Positions 26,767-34,899 of a stretch of DNA of 64,000 nt are shown here, piece by piece. The notes under the pieces were generated by a model that saw nothing but the letters and a program-made list of their open reading frames with translations, did no database searches and had not been told where the DNA came from. The position numbers were made by a program, and so were the translations under genes. Where the stretch lies: positions 1 through 64,000 of the forward strand of contig NZ_FNET01000022.1 of the NCBI RefSeq assembly GCF_900100275.1. Reading direction: 5' to 3'. How positions within the stretch are numbered: the stretch's first letter is position 1; the number at the start of each line of letters is the position of its first letter. This stretch comes from Lentzea albidocapillata subsp. violacea (GTDB lineage Bacteria > Actinomycetota > Actinomycetes > Mycobacteriales > Pseudonocardiaceae).

Positions 26767-28236
26767 TCACTCGCGGCACTTCTTGCCGGTGTTGATGCAC
26801 TTGACCAGGCGGTTCATGATCTTCTGCGACATCACGTTCGCGAAGTCGTCGTGGTCGGTGAGCGGGTTGTGCTCCTCCTCCGGGAAGGAGTCGACCAGGT
26901 AGCGACCGTCCTGCTGGACGTCGAGCGGGATGTTGTAGGTCAGCGAGATGCGCAGCTGCGGGACGGCCTTGAAGCCCCGCTTGCACTTGCCGTTCTGGTC
27001 GGGGAACACGATGTGGTCGCGGTGGTTCGCGGAGTCGATGTTCTTGCCGTCCCAGCAGCTCGGGAAGTCGTGCACGCGCTTGACCTTCGACCCCTGCGGG
27101 CAGATCGGGTACTTGTCTATCAGGACCTTGTCCTCGAAGCCGGTGCAGGTCCAGGACGCCTTGGCGTTCTTCGGGCCGTTCTGGCCGGCCTTGGCGTCAC
27201 CGTAGAGAACGCGGAGGAACTTCGGCATCGCGGTGACCTTGCCGGTCGGGCTGCCGCGGAAGGTCAGGTCGACGACGGCGGGGCGCTGGATCTCGCCCTC
27301 GTTGCCCTCGAGTTCGTTGTTGGCGTTCTCCTCGGGGTTGTTCTCGTTCTTCTTGTTCTCGGTGCCCTCGGCCTGGGCGTCGTCGCTGTTCTCGCCCCCG
27401 TTGTCGAGGCCCTTCTCGCCCTGGGCCTGGTCCTTCACCGCACAGGCGGCGGCCGGGTTCAGGTCGGGAGCCTGCTTGCCCTGGCGGCTGAACGCCAGCA
27501 TCATGCGGTTCAGGATGGCGGCGCGCTTCTCGCGCGTCGGGCCGACGATGATGTTGTCGCGGTCCTGCGCCTTGACCTGCTCGAGCCTCTTCTCGGCCTC
27601 GGCCGTCACCTTCTCGACGTTCTCGAGCTCGCGGTCGATCTCCGGCTGGGCCGCGTCCGGCACGTCCTCGGGCAGCAGCGACGCGACGTCGGGGCACTCG
27701 AGCTGGGCTGCTTCCTTGGCCGCCTTGTCCTTGTCCTGCTGGGCCTTGTCGTCCTTCTTCGGCGGGGCCTGCTCGGCGGGCGGTGCGGCCTCGTCCGGCT
27801 CCTCGTCGATGATGCGGACGACGGGCCAGAAGTAGGCGGACTTGTCACCGTTCTTGCAGGTCGTACCTGCCGCCTGCAGCGACTTGTTGTTCGAGTCCGC
27901 GTTCGTGGAGAGGTTGCCGACGTAGTCGTGCAGGTGCTCGGCACCGTTGCGGACACCAGGCTGCGCGATGAAGTTGTCCGGGTTGAAGTGCCCGTTCTCG
28001 TTCCTGCCGCAGTCCACGGTGAACGTCCCGGTGGTGGCGTCGTTTTCCGCCCTTGGTTTCTTGACGTTCGGCTTCACCTTGGTGATGTCGACGAACAAGC
28101 TCTTGTCCGCACCGTCGGCGAGCGCGGAGCCATCAGAAGAACTGACGGCCACCACCGCGGCACCGCCCGCGACCACGGCCATCGCCGCAGCGGCGGCGGT
28201 GAGCCAGATCGTGGATTTCCTCCGGTGAATAGCCAT
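26767..28236 (-). CDS. DUF1996 domain secreted protein
   Basis: 489 residues with an N-terminal signal/anchor (IWLTAAAAAMAVVAGGAAVVAV). DUF1996 features are split: an N-terminal part (about 60-150) with FTVDCGRNENGHFNPDNF, GAEHLHDYVGN and SAYFWPVVRI, and a C-terminal part (about 320-489) with FPSCWDGKNIDSANHRDHIVF and RISLTYNIPLD. A ~170-residue insertion rich in Glu, Lys, Asn and Gln separates them (EENANNELEGNEGE). DUF1996 is seen in secreted fungal and actinobacterial proteins, with unknown activity. GAGGTGG precedes the ATG at 28236. The next gene upstream on the same strand is a DUF4142 protein. Confidence 0.85.
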   Translation of the reverse strand: MAIHRRKSTIWLTAAAAAMAVVAGGAAVVAVSSSDGSALADGADKSLFVDITKVKPNVKKPRAENDATTGTFTVDCGRNENGHFNPDNFIAQPGVRNGAEHLHDYVGNLSTNADSNNKSLQAAGTTCKNGDKSAYFWPVVRIIDEEPDEAAPPAEQAPPKKDDKAQQDKDKAAKEAAQLECPDVASLLPEDVPDAAQPEIDRELENVEKVTAEAEKRLEQVKAQDRDNIIVGPTREKRAAILNRMMLAFSRQGKQAPDLNPAAACAVKDQAQGEKGLDNGGENSDDAQAEGTENKKNENNPEENANNELEGNEGEIQRPAVVDLTFRGSPTGKVTAMPKFLRVLYGDAKAGQNGPKNAKASWTCTGFEDKVLIDKYPICPQGSKVKRVHDFPSCWDGKNIDSANHRDHIVFPDQNGKCKRGFKAVPQLRISLTYNIPLDVQQDGRYLVDSFPEEEHNPLTDHDDFANVMSQKIMNRLVKCINTGKKCRE

Positions 28237-28331
28237 TTGCCACCTCGTGGTAGTCCGATAAAACGGCATGGTGAAGCTGACGGCGGTTAGGGGCCGCTAT
28301 CTTCGGGATGAACCTGGGTGTGCTGTTTTTG

Positions 28332-29231
28332 TCAGTACGAACGAGATTTCCGCCGTGATTTCTTCGATCGGGAGATCATTCGCATCCCCACCAGCGCGAG
28401 CGCGAGCACGGCGATGGCGCCGAAGAAGACACCGTTGTTGTCCCCGAACACGCCCTGCTCGGCGGTGCGGGTGAACCTGGTGCCCTGCGGCACGGTCGGG
28501 ATCACGCCGTCGGTCGGGTTGGCCGTCTGCTCGGCCGCCTGGTCGCCCGTCGCCTCCGGGGTCCCGGAGTCGTTCACGGGCGGGGGCGGTGCGAGCGGTT
28601 GTGGCGATTCCAGTCCGGCGAAGTCGACGCGACCGGTCTCCTCGAGCACCTTGATGTGGTCGAAGACGGTGATCATCGCTTGCGTGGACAGGATGCGGAT
28701 GAGCTCGTTCTTGGTGCCGGCCCGGATCTGCGCGGCGTAGGCGTAGACCTTGCCGTGCGCCGCGCGGAGCCGGTTGGCGAAGACGGCGTCGAACTCGTCA
28801 CCGGTCGCCGCGTCCATTTCGGCGAGCCAGCCCTTCTGCTCGTCCGAGGCCTCCGTGGGCAACGTGTGGCCGAGCAGAACGCCCGCCCGGTTCACCACGT
28901 TGTCGAGGAGGGTGTGCCCCTCGATGAGGTGCTTGCAGGCCTCTTGGATCTTGGGCTGGTCGGCGCGCTTGGCCTTGCCCTTCTCGCCTGCGGGCTTCTC
29001 CCACAGGCCGGCTGTCTTGACCCGGTTCATGAAGTCCCGGTCTGCCGGTCCGAGGGGTCCCCACTGCGTCTGGACGATCTCGTCGCCCTTGCCGCTGCTG
29101 TCCGGCGGCGGTGTGGAGATGGGGGTCGACGGCGTGGCGGGCTGCCCGGCAGCGGTTCCGGTGTTCAGGAGCACCGCCAGCGCACAGCCTGCCAGCGCGA
29201 CCATCAGTCGCGTCGGCTTCGCCAAGTCCAT
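28332..29231 (-). CDS. DUF4142 protein with signal peptide and C-terminal membrane anchor
   Basis: 299 residues. Signal peptide about 1-30 (LMVALAGCALAVLLNTGTAAG). The DUF4142 helical region (about 50-205) contains LGPADRDFMNRVKTAGLWE, LGHTLPTEASDEQKGWLAEM and a late TKNELIRILSTQAMITVFDHIKVLEETG. A Pro-rich linker leads to a C-terminal helix (VFFGAIAVLALALVGMRMI) and a basic tail SRSKKSRRKSRSY, as in a stop-transfer anchor. Upstream in-frame GTG 29243 is an alternative start; neither has a clear ribosome binding site. The 95 bp gap to the DUF1996 gene and shared strand suggest one transcription unit. Confidence 0.85.
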   Translation of the reverse strand: MDLAKPTRLMVALAGCALAVLLNTGTAAGQPATPSTPISTPPPDSSGKGDEIVQTQWGPLGPADRDFMNRVKTAGLWEKPAGEKGKAKRADQPKIQEACKHLIEGHTLLDNVVNRAGVLLGHTLPTEASDEQKGWLAEMDAATGDEFDAVFANRLRAAHGKVYAYAAQIRAGTKNELIRILSTQAMITVFDHIKVLEETGRVDFAGLESPQPLAPPPPVNDSGTPEATGDQAAEQTANPTDGVIPTVPQGTRFTRTAEQGVFGDNNGVFFGAIAVLALALVGMRMISRSKKSRRKSRSY

Positions 29232-29368
29232 GGGGAGTCGCACGAACGGGAATACGGCCAGGAATGGGAAGCCGCCTCAGTTCGAGACGTTGCCGTTACC
29301 GAAACGTTATCGAAGCGGCCGCAACCCCCGTCGACTCTGCGCCGAATGCCCGTCATAGGGTCGTGAGC

Positions 29369-30127
29369 ATGAGCAAGCGTTTTGTGGCGTTGGGGGACTC
29401 GTTCACCGAGGGTGTGGGCGACGAAGACGCCGGCCGTCCCAATGGTGTGCGGGGCTGGGCGGACCGCGTCGCCGACGTGCTGGGGGCGGCGGACCCCGAG
29501 TTCACCTACGCCAACCTGGCCGTGCGCGGCCGGCTGCTGCCGCAGGTGCTGGGTGAGCAACTCGAACGCGCTCTGGCGATGAAGCCGGACCTGGTGTCGC
29601 TCTACGCGGGCGGCAACGACCTCATGCGACCCAAGGTGGACATCGACGCGTTGATGCGCCGCTACCGCGCGGCCGTCGCACGCCTGTCCAACGCGGGCGC
29701 GCGCGTGATCCTCTTCACCGGCGTCGACGGCGGTGACGACCCGGTGTTCCGCAGGATGCGTGGTCGCGTGGCCATCTACAACGAGCACGTGCGCGCGATC
29801 GCCGCCGAGCACTCGTGCGTGCTGGGCGACATGTGGAACATGCGTCAGCTGCGCGACCGTCGTATGTGGTCGCCGGACCGGCTGCACCTCAACTCGTCCG
29901 GGCACGCCGAGGTCGCGATCTCCGTTCTGGACGCTCTCGGTGTCCCGCACTCGTTGCAGCGGACCGTGCTGGGCGTGGCCCCGCTGGTCGACCGCCGCGT
30001 CCGGCGCGCGGAGGACTGGAGGTGGGCGCGCGAGCACGTCGTGCCGTGGGTGATGCGACGGGTGCGCGGTGAGTCGTCCGGTGACGTGATCCGGCCGCGC
30101 CGTCCGGAGCCGCTGCCGCCGTCGTAG
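29369..30127 (+). CDS. SGNH/GDSL-family hydrolase
   Basis: 252 residues, no signal peptide. Block I is VALGDSFTEGVGDE with the nucleophilic serine, block II has YANLAVRGRLL, block III YAGGNDLMRP with the catalytic Asn, and block V WSPDRLHLNSSGHAEVA with the Asp-His pair. The protein is expected to be a cytosolic esterase or acyl-hydrolase. The C-terminal ~50 residues are Arg-rich. An in-frame GTG two codons earlier is possible. It is followed by a clear intrinsic terminator. Confidence 0.92.
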   Translation: MSKRFVALGDSFTEGVGDEDAGRPNGVRGWADRVADVLGAADPEFTYANLAVRGRLLPQVLGEQLERALAMKPDLVSLYAGGNDLMRPKVDIDALMRRYRAAVARLSNAGARVILFTGVDGGDDPVFRRMRGRVAIYNEHVRAIAAEHSCVLGDMWNMRQLRDRRMWSPDRLHLNSSGHAEVAISVLDALGVPHSLQRTVLGVAPLVDRRVRRAEDWRWAREHVVPWVMRRVRGESSGDVIRPRRPEPLPPS

Positions 30128-30128
30128 G

Positions 30129-30142
30129 TAGAACGTGTTCCT
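30129..30142. promoter_or_regulatory. Imperfect KstR-like site
   Basis: TAGAACGTGTTCCT fits the KstR pattern TNNAACNNGTTNNA at all fixed positions except the last. It lies directly after the SGNH stop codon and about 130 bp upstream of the transporter operon. Confidence 0.35.
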
Positions 30143-30144
30143 TG

Positions 30145-30177
30145 ACGCGGTCGCTCCTAACGAGGCGACCGCGTTTT
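30145..30177 (+). terminator. Intrinsic terminator of the SGNH hydrolase gene
   Basis: ACGCGGTCGC (30145-30154) and GCGACCGCGT (30165-30174) form a perfect 10 bp stem with a 10 nt loop, followed by T residues to 30177. Confidence 0.85.
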
Positions 30178-30208
30178 GGTGACGGATTTCGCGACGATTG
30201 TTTGCATG

Positions 30209-30222
30209 TAGAACGCGTTCTA
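30209..30222. promoter_or_regulatory. KstR-like operator upstream of the Liv-type transporter operon
   Basis: TAGAACGCGTTCTA is a perfect 14 bp palindrome and an exact match to the KstR pattern TNNAACNNGTTNNA described for the cholesterol-catabolism repressor of mycobacteria and relatives. It ends 47 bp before the ATG at 30270. No kstR gene or steroid-degradation gene is in the window. Confidence 0.55.
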
Positions 30223-30269
30223 GAAGACGCGTGGACCTGGATTGATGCAGAGCCCTAGCGTCAGTGCTC

Positions 30270-31664
30270 ATGCGTCGCAGGACCGCACTGATCGCACTCA
30301 CGATCTGCGCGTTGCTCGCCGGCTGCGGAAGCAGGCTCACCGACGAGCAACGGGCGGCACTCGTCGTGCCTCAAGGAGGCTCGGCCGGCACCCAGGACAG
30401 TGCGGTGACCGGCGAGGACGGCGTGGTGCCCGAAGGCACCGCGGAGCAGCCGGGCGCCGCGAACCCGCAGCAGCCCGACCAGAAGCCGAACCCGCCCGGC
30501 AGCATCGCGGGCGGCTGCCAGGGCACCGGCGGCGCCACGGACAAGGGCGTCACGGCCGGCGAGATCACGATCGCCAACATCTCCGACATCAGCGGTCCGG
30601 TGCCCGGCCTCTTCCAGTCGGCCCAGCAGGCCACCAAGGCGTTCGTCGAGTACTTCAACGCCACCCAGGGCTCGGTGTGCGGACGCAAGCTCAAGCTCGT
30701 CTCGTTCGACTCCCGCACCGACAGCGGAGGCGACCAGCAGGCCACCTCCCAGGCCTGCGAACAGGCTTTCGCGCTGGTCGGCTCGATGTCGGCGTTCGAC
30801 CAGGGCGGCGGACCCGCGGCGGCCGGCTGCGGAATACCCGACCTGCGGGCCTCGACCGTCACCGCACAACGCCAGCGCACACCCGTGAGCTTCGGTGTGG
30901 CGTCGAACGTCGTGAACCTCGTGTCGTCGGCCGGACCGGACCTGGTCAAGTCGAGCTTCCCCGGCGGCATCGGTGCTGCGGCCTACCTGTACCTCAACGC
31001 CGACGCGAGCGCGCAGAACGCGCGCAGCATGCAGAAGGCGGCCGAGGCACGCGGGATCAAGTTCGTCTACTCGCAGGCCATCGACATCACCGACGTCAAC
31101 TACGCGCCGTACGTGGCGAAGCTGAAGGAGACCGGCACCAAGATCGTGTACTGGATCGGCTCGGCGCAGTACGCGGTGCGGTTGCAGCAGGCCATGCGGC
31201 AGCAGGGATACACGCCGGAGGCGTTCATCACGGACCCGTCCGCGTACGACCCGCAGTACATCAAGCAGGGCGGAGCGGCGGTCGAGGGGACCGTGGTCTA
31301 CACGAACGGCGCCCTGTTCGAGGAGGCGAACGCCCAGGTGGCGCTGTACAAGCAGTGGCTGGGGCGGGTGGCGCCCGGTGCCGCGCCCTCGTACTTCGGG
31401 ATGTTCGCCTGGGCGGCGGCCCGGTTGTTCGTGACCACGGTGGCGAAGGTCGGGCCGCAGCTCACCCGCAAGGCGATGATCGAGGCGGTGCGCGGGGTGC
31501 ACGACTTCACCGCCGAGGGCATGGTCGCGCCGCAGGACGTGGGAGGGAAGCGGACTTCGGCCTGCATGACGCTGGTGCGGTTGAAGGGCGGGACGTGGAG
31601 CCGGTTGGCGCCCGCTTCGGGGTACTCGTGCGGGTCGTTGATCGACACGGGGGTGGGCGGATGA
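30270..31664 (+). CDS. ABC transporter substrate-binding lipoprotein, LivK-type
   Basis: 464 residues. The lipobox is LLAGC (cysteine at about residue 19), so it is anchored outside the membrane. After a ~60-residue Pro/Gly/Gln-rich linker comes the type I periplasmic binding fold: GVTAGEITIANISDISGPVPG, FVEYFNATQGSVCGRKLKLV, FALVGSMSAFDQ and GIKFVYSQAIDITDVNYAPY. It delivers ligand to the permease and ATPases encoded downstream. Family members bind branched-chain amino acids, amides or other small ligands; the KstR-like operator hints at a steroid-derived ligand. Its TGA overlaps the ATG of a mini-ORF. Confidence 0.9.
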   Translation: MRRRTALIALTICALLAGCGSRLTDEQRAALVVPQGGSAGTQDSAVTGEDGVVPEGTAEQPGAANPQQPDQKPNPPGSIAGGCQGTGGATDKGVTAGEITIANISDISGPVPGLFQSAQQATKAFVEYFNATQGSVCGRKLKLVSFDSRTDSGGDQQATSQACEQAFALVGSMSAFDQGGGPAAAGCGIPDLRASTVTAQRQRTPVSFGVASNVVNLVSSAGPDLVKSSFPGGIGAAAYLYLNADASAQNARSMQKAAEARGIKFVYSQAIDITDVNYAPYVAKLKETGTKIVYWIGSAQYAVRLQQAMRQQGYTPEAFITDPSAYDPQYIKQGGAAVEGTVVYTNGALFEEANAQVALYKQWLGRVAPGAAPSYFGMFAWAAARLFVTTVAKVGPQLTRKAMIEAVRGVHDFTAEGMVAPQDVGGKRTSACMTLVRLKGGTWSRLAPASGYSCGSLIDTGVGG

Positions 31665-31693
31665 CCACCCTCCTCGCCGGGAGCGGCTCATGA
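31661..31693 (+). CDS. Mini-ORF 1 in a translational relay
   Basis: Ten codons (MTTLLAGSGS). The ATG overlaps the stop of the substrate-binding protein gene (ATGA 31661-31664) and the stop overlaps the ATG of mini-ORF 2 (ATGA 31690-31693). The start resembles that of the permease (MTALLA), which suggests it is a decayed duplicate of the permease 5' end. Function unknown. Confidence 0.35.
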   Translation: MTTLLAGSGS

Positions 31694-31761
31694 CCGCCCT
31701 GCTCGCCTGCCCGGCCTTCGGCCTCCCTGCTGGGAGCGGCTCATGACCGCCCTGCTCGCCT
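31679..31761 (+). repeat. 30 bp direct repeat spanning two start codons
   Basis: The 30 bases 31679-31708 recur exactly at 31732-31761 (period 53 bp, not a multiple of three). Each copy carries GGGAGCGGCTC-ATGACCGCC. The duplication created an extra start in another frame, closed again by an ATGA overlap. Confidence 0.85.
31690..31746 (+). CDS. Mini-ORF 2 in a translational relay
   Basis: Eighteen codons (MTALLACPAFGLPAGSGS). It starts in the ATGA overlap with mini-ORF 1 and ends in an ATGA overlap with the permease (31743-31746). Its first 19 bases are identical to the start of the permease gene. Confidence 0.35.
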   Translation: MTALLACPAFGLPAGSGS

Positions 31762-33560
31762 ACACCATCTTCGGCCTCGTCACCGGCGGCGCGTACGCCG
31801 TCGTCGCCGGCGGCCTCGTGCTGACCTACAGCACCTCCAAGGTCTTCAACGTCGGCCACGGCGCGATCGGCATGGTCATGGCGTTCCTCTACTGGGAACT
31901 CGCCGAGAACCGCGGCCTGCCCCAGTGGCTCGCGCTGCTGCTCGTGGTCGGTGTGGGCGCGCCGCTGTTCGGGCTGGTGGTCGAGCGGTTCGTCATGCGG
32001 CGGCTCGCGGGGGCGCCGGTCGGGATCACGCTGGTGGCCGGGGTCGGGTTGCTGGTCGGGCTGATCGGGGTGGCGCAGGTGCTCTGGCCGCCGCAGGCGC
32101 GTCCGGTGCGGCCGTTCCTCGACCAGCTCGGCGTCCACATCGGACAGTCGTTCGTCAGTGGGCACGATCTGGTGACGCTGGCCTGCGCGGTGCTCGTCGC
32201 CGGTGGGCTGTACGTGCTGCTGAACCGGACGCGGACCGGGCTCGCGATGCGGGCCTGTGTCGACGCGCCGGAGCTGGCCGCGCTCTACGGGACGCGGCCG
32301 GCCAGGTTGTCGGCGCTGAGCTGGGCGATCGGGTCGGCGCTGGCGGCGCTGGGCGGGATCCTGCTCACGCCGGTCGTGCAGCTCGACTACGTGACGATGA
32401 CGTTGCTCGTGATCACCGCGTACACGGCCGCCCTGGTGGGGCGGTTGCGGAGTCTGCCGTGGACGTTCGCCGGCGCGCTCGGGCTCGGGCTGGTGCAGTC
32501 GTACGCGGTGGCGTACCTGCCGTCGTCGCCGTTCTGGATCTCCTTCCGGGCGGCGATTCCGGCCCTGCTGCTGTTCGTGGTGCTGCTCGCGATGCCGCAG
32601 TCGCCGCTGCGGATCGGTGGTGTCCGGGGATCGCGCGGGGTGGCCGTGCCGAACGCGTTGACGACCGGCGTGGGCGCCGGGCTGTTCGCGGGTGTGGTCG
32701 TCGTGCTGGCGTTGCTGGTGGACTCGGTGGTGGCCGGGCAACTCGCGCTGGCACTGGTGTTCGGGATCGTGCTGCTGTCGATGGTGCTGCTCACCGGGTA
32801 CGGCGGTGTGGTGTCGCTGGGGCAGTTCACGTTCGTCGGCGTGGGCGCGGTGACGGTGGCGCGGCTCGGCAGTCCGTCGCCCGTGACGTTGCTGATCGGG
32901 GCCGGAGTCGCGGCGGCCGTCGGGGCGTTGATCGCGTTGACGGCGCTGCGGGTCAGTGGGCTGTACCTGGCGCTGGCGACGCTGGGGTTCGCGCAGCTCA
33001 TGGACAAGCTCGTGCTGCAGTCGCCGATCGCGTTCGGCGTGCGGGGCAGTCTGCAGGTGCCGAAGCTCGTCGAGTCGGCGACCGCTCAGCTGCTGTTGTG
33101 CGCGGCCGTCTTCGTCCTGGTCGGCGTCGGCGTGCTGGCCGTCCGGCGCGGACGGCTCGGGCGGCGGATGATCGCGGTCAAGGACAGTTCGGCGGCGTGC
33201 GCGACGCTCGGGCTGAACGTGCGCTGGATCCGGGTGTGGGTGTTCTCCCTGTCGGCGGCGATCGCGGGGCTGGCGGGCGGGCTGTTCGCCCAGCTACGGG
33301 AGACCGTCGCGGCGAGTGACTTCCAGCTGTTCAACAACCTGCCGCTGCTGCTGTTCGCGGTGATCGCGGGCGTGACGTCGGTGTCCGGCGCACTGCTCGG
33401 CGGGGTGCTGCTGATGCTGCTTCCCGTGCTGCAGAGCGGTTTCCCGGCGTTCGCGGGAGTGGCGGTCGTGCTGCTCGGGGTGGCGGCGGCCGGGCTCGCG
33501 CGCGAGCCCAACGGGCTGGTCGGCTGGGGCTTCCGGGCCTGGTCCTGGCGGCGCGCATGA
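31743..33560 (+). CDS. Fused LivH-LivM ABC transporter permease
   Basis: 605 residues. The N-terminal half (about 1-285) is LivH-like, with GLVTGGAYAVVAGGLVLTYS and FNVGHGAIGMVMAFLYWELA. The C-terminal half (about 305-600) is LivM-like, with LSMVLLTGYGGVVSLGQFTF, LYLALATLGFAQLMDKLV and the cytoplasmic coupling loop MIAVKDSSAACATLGLN. It has many hydrophobic helices in both halves. In most bacteria the two permeases are separate; fusion fixes a heterodimeric pore in one chain. The last 4 bp overlap the LivG-like gene. Confidence 0.93.
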   Translation: MTALLAYTIFGLVTGGAYAVVAGGLVLTYSTSKVFNVGHGAIGMVMAFLYWELAENRGLPQWLALLLVVGVGAPLFGLVVERFVMRRLAGAPVGITLVAGVGLLVGLIGVAQVLWPPQARPVRPFLDQLGVHIGQSFVSGHDLVTLACAVLVAGGLYVLLNRTRTGLAMRACVDAPELAALYGTRPARLSALSWAIGSALAALGGILLTPVVQLDYVTMTLLVITAYTAALVGRLRSLPWTFAGALGLGLVQSYAVAYLPSSPFWISFRAAIPALLLFVVLLAMPQSPLRIGGVRGSRGVAVPNALTTGVGAGLFAGVVVVLALLVDSVVAGQLALALVFGIVLLSMVLLTGYGGVVSLGQFTFVGVGAVTVARLGSPSPVTLLIGAGVAAAVGALIALTALRVSGLYLALATLGFAQLMDKLVLQSPIAFGVRGSLQVPKLVESATAQLLLCAAVFVLVGVGVLAVRRGRLGRRMIAVKDSSAACATLGLNVRWIRVWVFSLSAAIAGLAGGLFAQLRETVAASDFQLFNNLPLLLFAVIAGVTSVSGALLGGVLLMLLPVLQSGFPAFAGVAVVLLGVAAAGLAREPNGLVGWGFRAWSWRRA

Positions 33561-34249
33561 GCACGTTGCGGGTGGAGGGCGTGACGGTCCGCTTCGGCGA
33601 GGTGACCGCGGTCGGCGACGTGTCCCTGACCGTCGAACCCGGCGTCACCGGCCTGATCGGGCCCAACGGCGCGGGCAAGACCACGTTGTTCGACGTGATC
33701 AGTGGGCTGCGCAGGCCGACGGCCGGACGGGTGCTGCTCGACGGCGAGGACATCACCACCAGGGGGCCGCACCAGCGGTCGAGGCTCGGCGTCGCGCGGA
33801 CGTTCCAGCGGCTGGAGGTCTTCGGGTCGCTGACGGTCTGGGAGAACGTCGTGGTGGCGCTGGAAAGCCGCCGCAGGCCCGCGAAGCTGGCCAGGGAACT
33901 GCTGGAACGGGTCGGGATCGCGGAGTTCGCGGGCAACCAGGCCGACACCGTCCCGACCGGCGCCGCGCGCCTGCTGGAACTGGCTCGCGCCCTGGCCACC
34001 GATCCCAGCCTCCTGCTGCTGGACGAACCGTCGTCCGGCCTCGACCGGGCGGAGACCGACGCGTTCGGTGAGCTGCTGCGGCAACTGAGCGCGGAGGGCC
34101 GCTCGGTCGTGCTGGTCGAGCACGACATGGACCTCGTGATGGGCTACTGCGACCACGTGCACGTGCTGAACCTGGGACGGCTGCTGGTCTCCGGCACTCC
34201 GGACGTCGTCCGTGCGCACGAAGGTGTCCGGGAGGCGTACCTCGGATGA
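33557..34249 (+). CDS. ABC transporter ATP-binding protein, LivG-type
   Basis: 230 residues. Walker A is GLIGPNGAGKTTLF, Walker B LLLLDEPSSGLD and the switch histidine is in VLVEHDMDLVM. The signature motif, normally LSYGQQR in LivG, is here VPTGAARLLELARAL, lacking the usual LSGGQ serine-glycine-glycine core. The paired LivF has an intact signature, so the dimer may have one degenerate ATP site. The gene overlaps its neighbours by 4 bp on each side, consistent with fixed stoichiometry. Confidence 0.92.
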   Translation: MSTLRVEGVTVRFGEVTAVGDVSLTVEPGVTGLIGPNGAGKTTLFDVISGLRRPTAGRVLLDGEDITTRGPHQRSRLGVARTFQRLEVFGSLTVWENVVVALESRRRPAKLARELLERVGIAEFAGNQADTVPTGAARLLELARALATDPSLLLLDEPSSGLDRAETDAFGELLRQLSAEGRSVVLVEHDMDLVMGYCDHVHVLNLGRLLVSGTPDVVRAHEGVREAYLG

Positions 34250-34899
34250 TCGACATCACGGACGTCCACGCCGGCTACGGCCGGATCGAGGTGCTGCGCG
34301 GGGTGTCGCTGAACGTGCCGCGCGGCACCGTCACCGCGTTGCTCGGCCCGAACGGTGCCGGCAAGTCCACGCTCGTCAAAGTCCTCAGTGGACAGATCAG
34401 GGCCACATCCGGCCACGTCCACCTGGGCGGGGTGCACGTCAACGACGCCCCGCCCGACGAGCTGGCCCGGGCCGGCCTGTGCACGATCCCGGAAGGCCGC
34501 GCGATCTTCCCGAACCTGACCGTGGCGGAGAACCTGAGGCTGATGCGCGGCGACGCCGAGCTGGTCTACCAACGTTTTCCGAAGCTCAAGGCACGCCACC
34601 GGCAGCTCGCGGGCTCGATGTCCGGCGGCGAGCAGCAGATGCTCGCGTTCTCCCGCGCGTTGATCACCGACCCGGCCGTGCTCGTGATCGACGAGCTCTC
34701 GATGGGCCTCGCCCCGGTGATCGTCGCCGAGCTGTACGAGGTGGTGGGGGAGCTGGCGCGGTCCGGCGTAACGATGCTGATCGTCGAGCAGTTCGCCGAG
34801 ACCGCCTCGGCCGTCGCCGACCAGGTCGTCGTGATGACGCACGGCGAGATCTCCGCCGGCAGCGATCTGGCCACCGTCTACTTCGGAGGGACGTCATGA
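34246..34899 (+). CDS. ABC transporter ATP-binding protein, LivF-type
   Basis: 217 residues. Walker A ALLGPNGAGKSTLVKVL, signature SMSGGEQQMLAFSRAL, Walker B VLVIDELSMGLAP and switch histidine replaced in the family style by LIVEQFAETA. LivF-type ATPases pair with LivG to drive import. It overlaps the LivG-like gene by 4 bp and the next gene by ATGA, so the operon continues into two non-standard components. Confidence 0.94.
   Translation: MIDITDVHAGYGRIEVLRGVSLNVPRGTVTALLGPNGAGKSTLVKVLSGQIRATSGHVHLGGVHVNDAPPDELARAGLCTIPEGRAIFPNLTVAENLRLMRGDAELVYQRFPKLKARHRQLAGSMSGGEQQMLAFSRALITDPAVLVIDELSMGLAPVIVAELYEVVGELARSGVTMLIVEQFAETASAVADQVVVMTHGEISAGSDLATVYFGGTS

Noticed and set aside
30261-32741. Long open frame (over 800 codons) on the minus strand
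   Set aside because: It is antisense to the Liv lipoprotein and permease genes and consists of His/Arg/Pro-rich shadow sequence typical of high-GC DNA.
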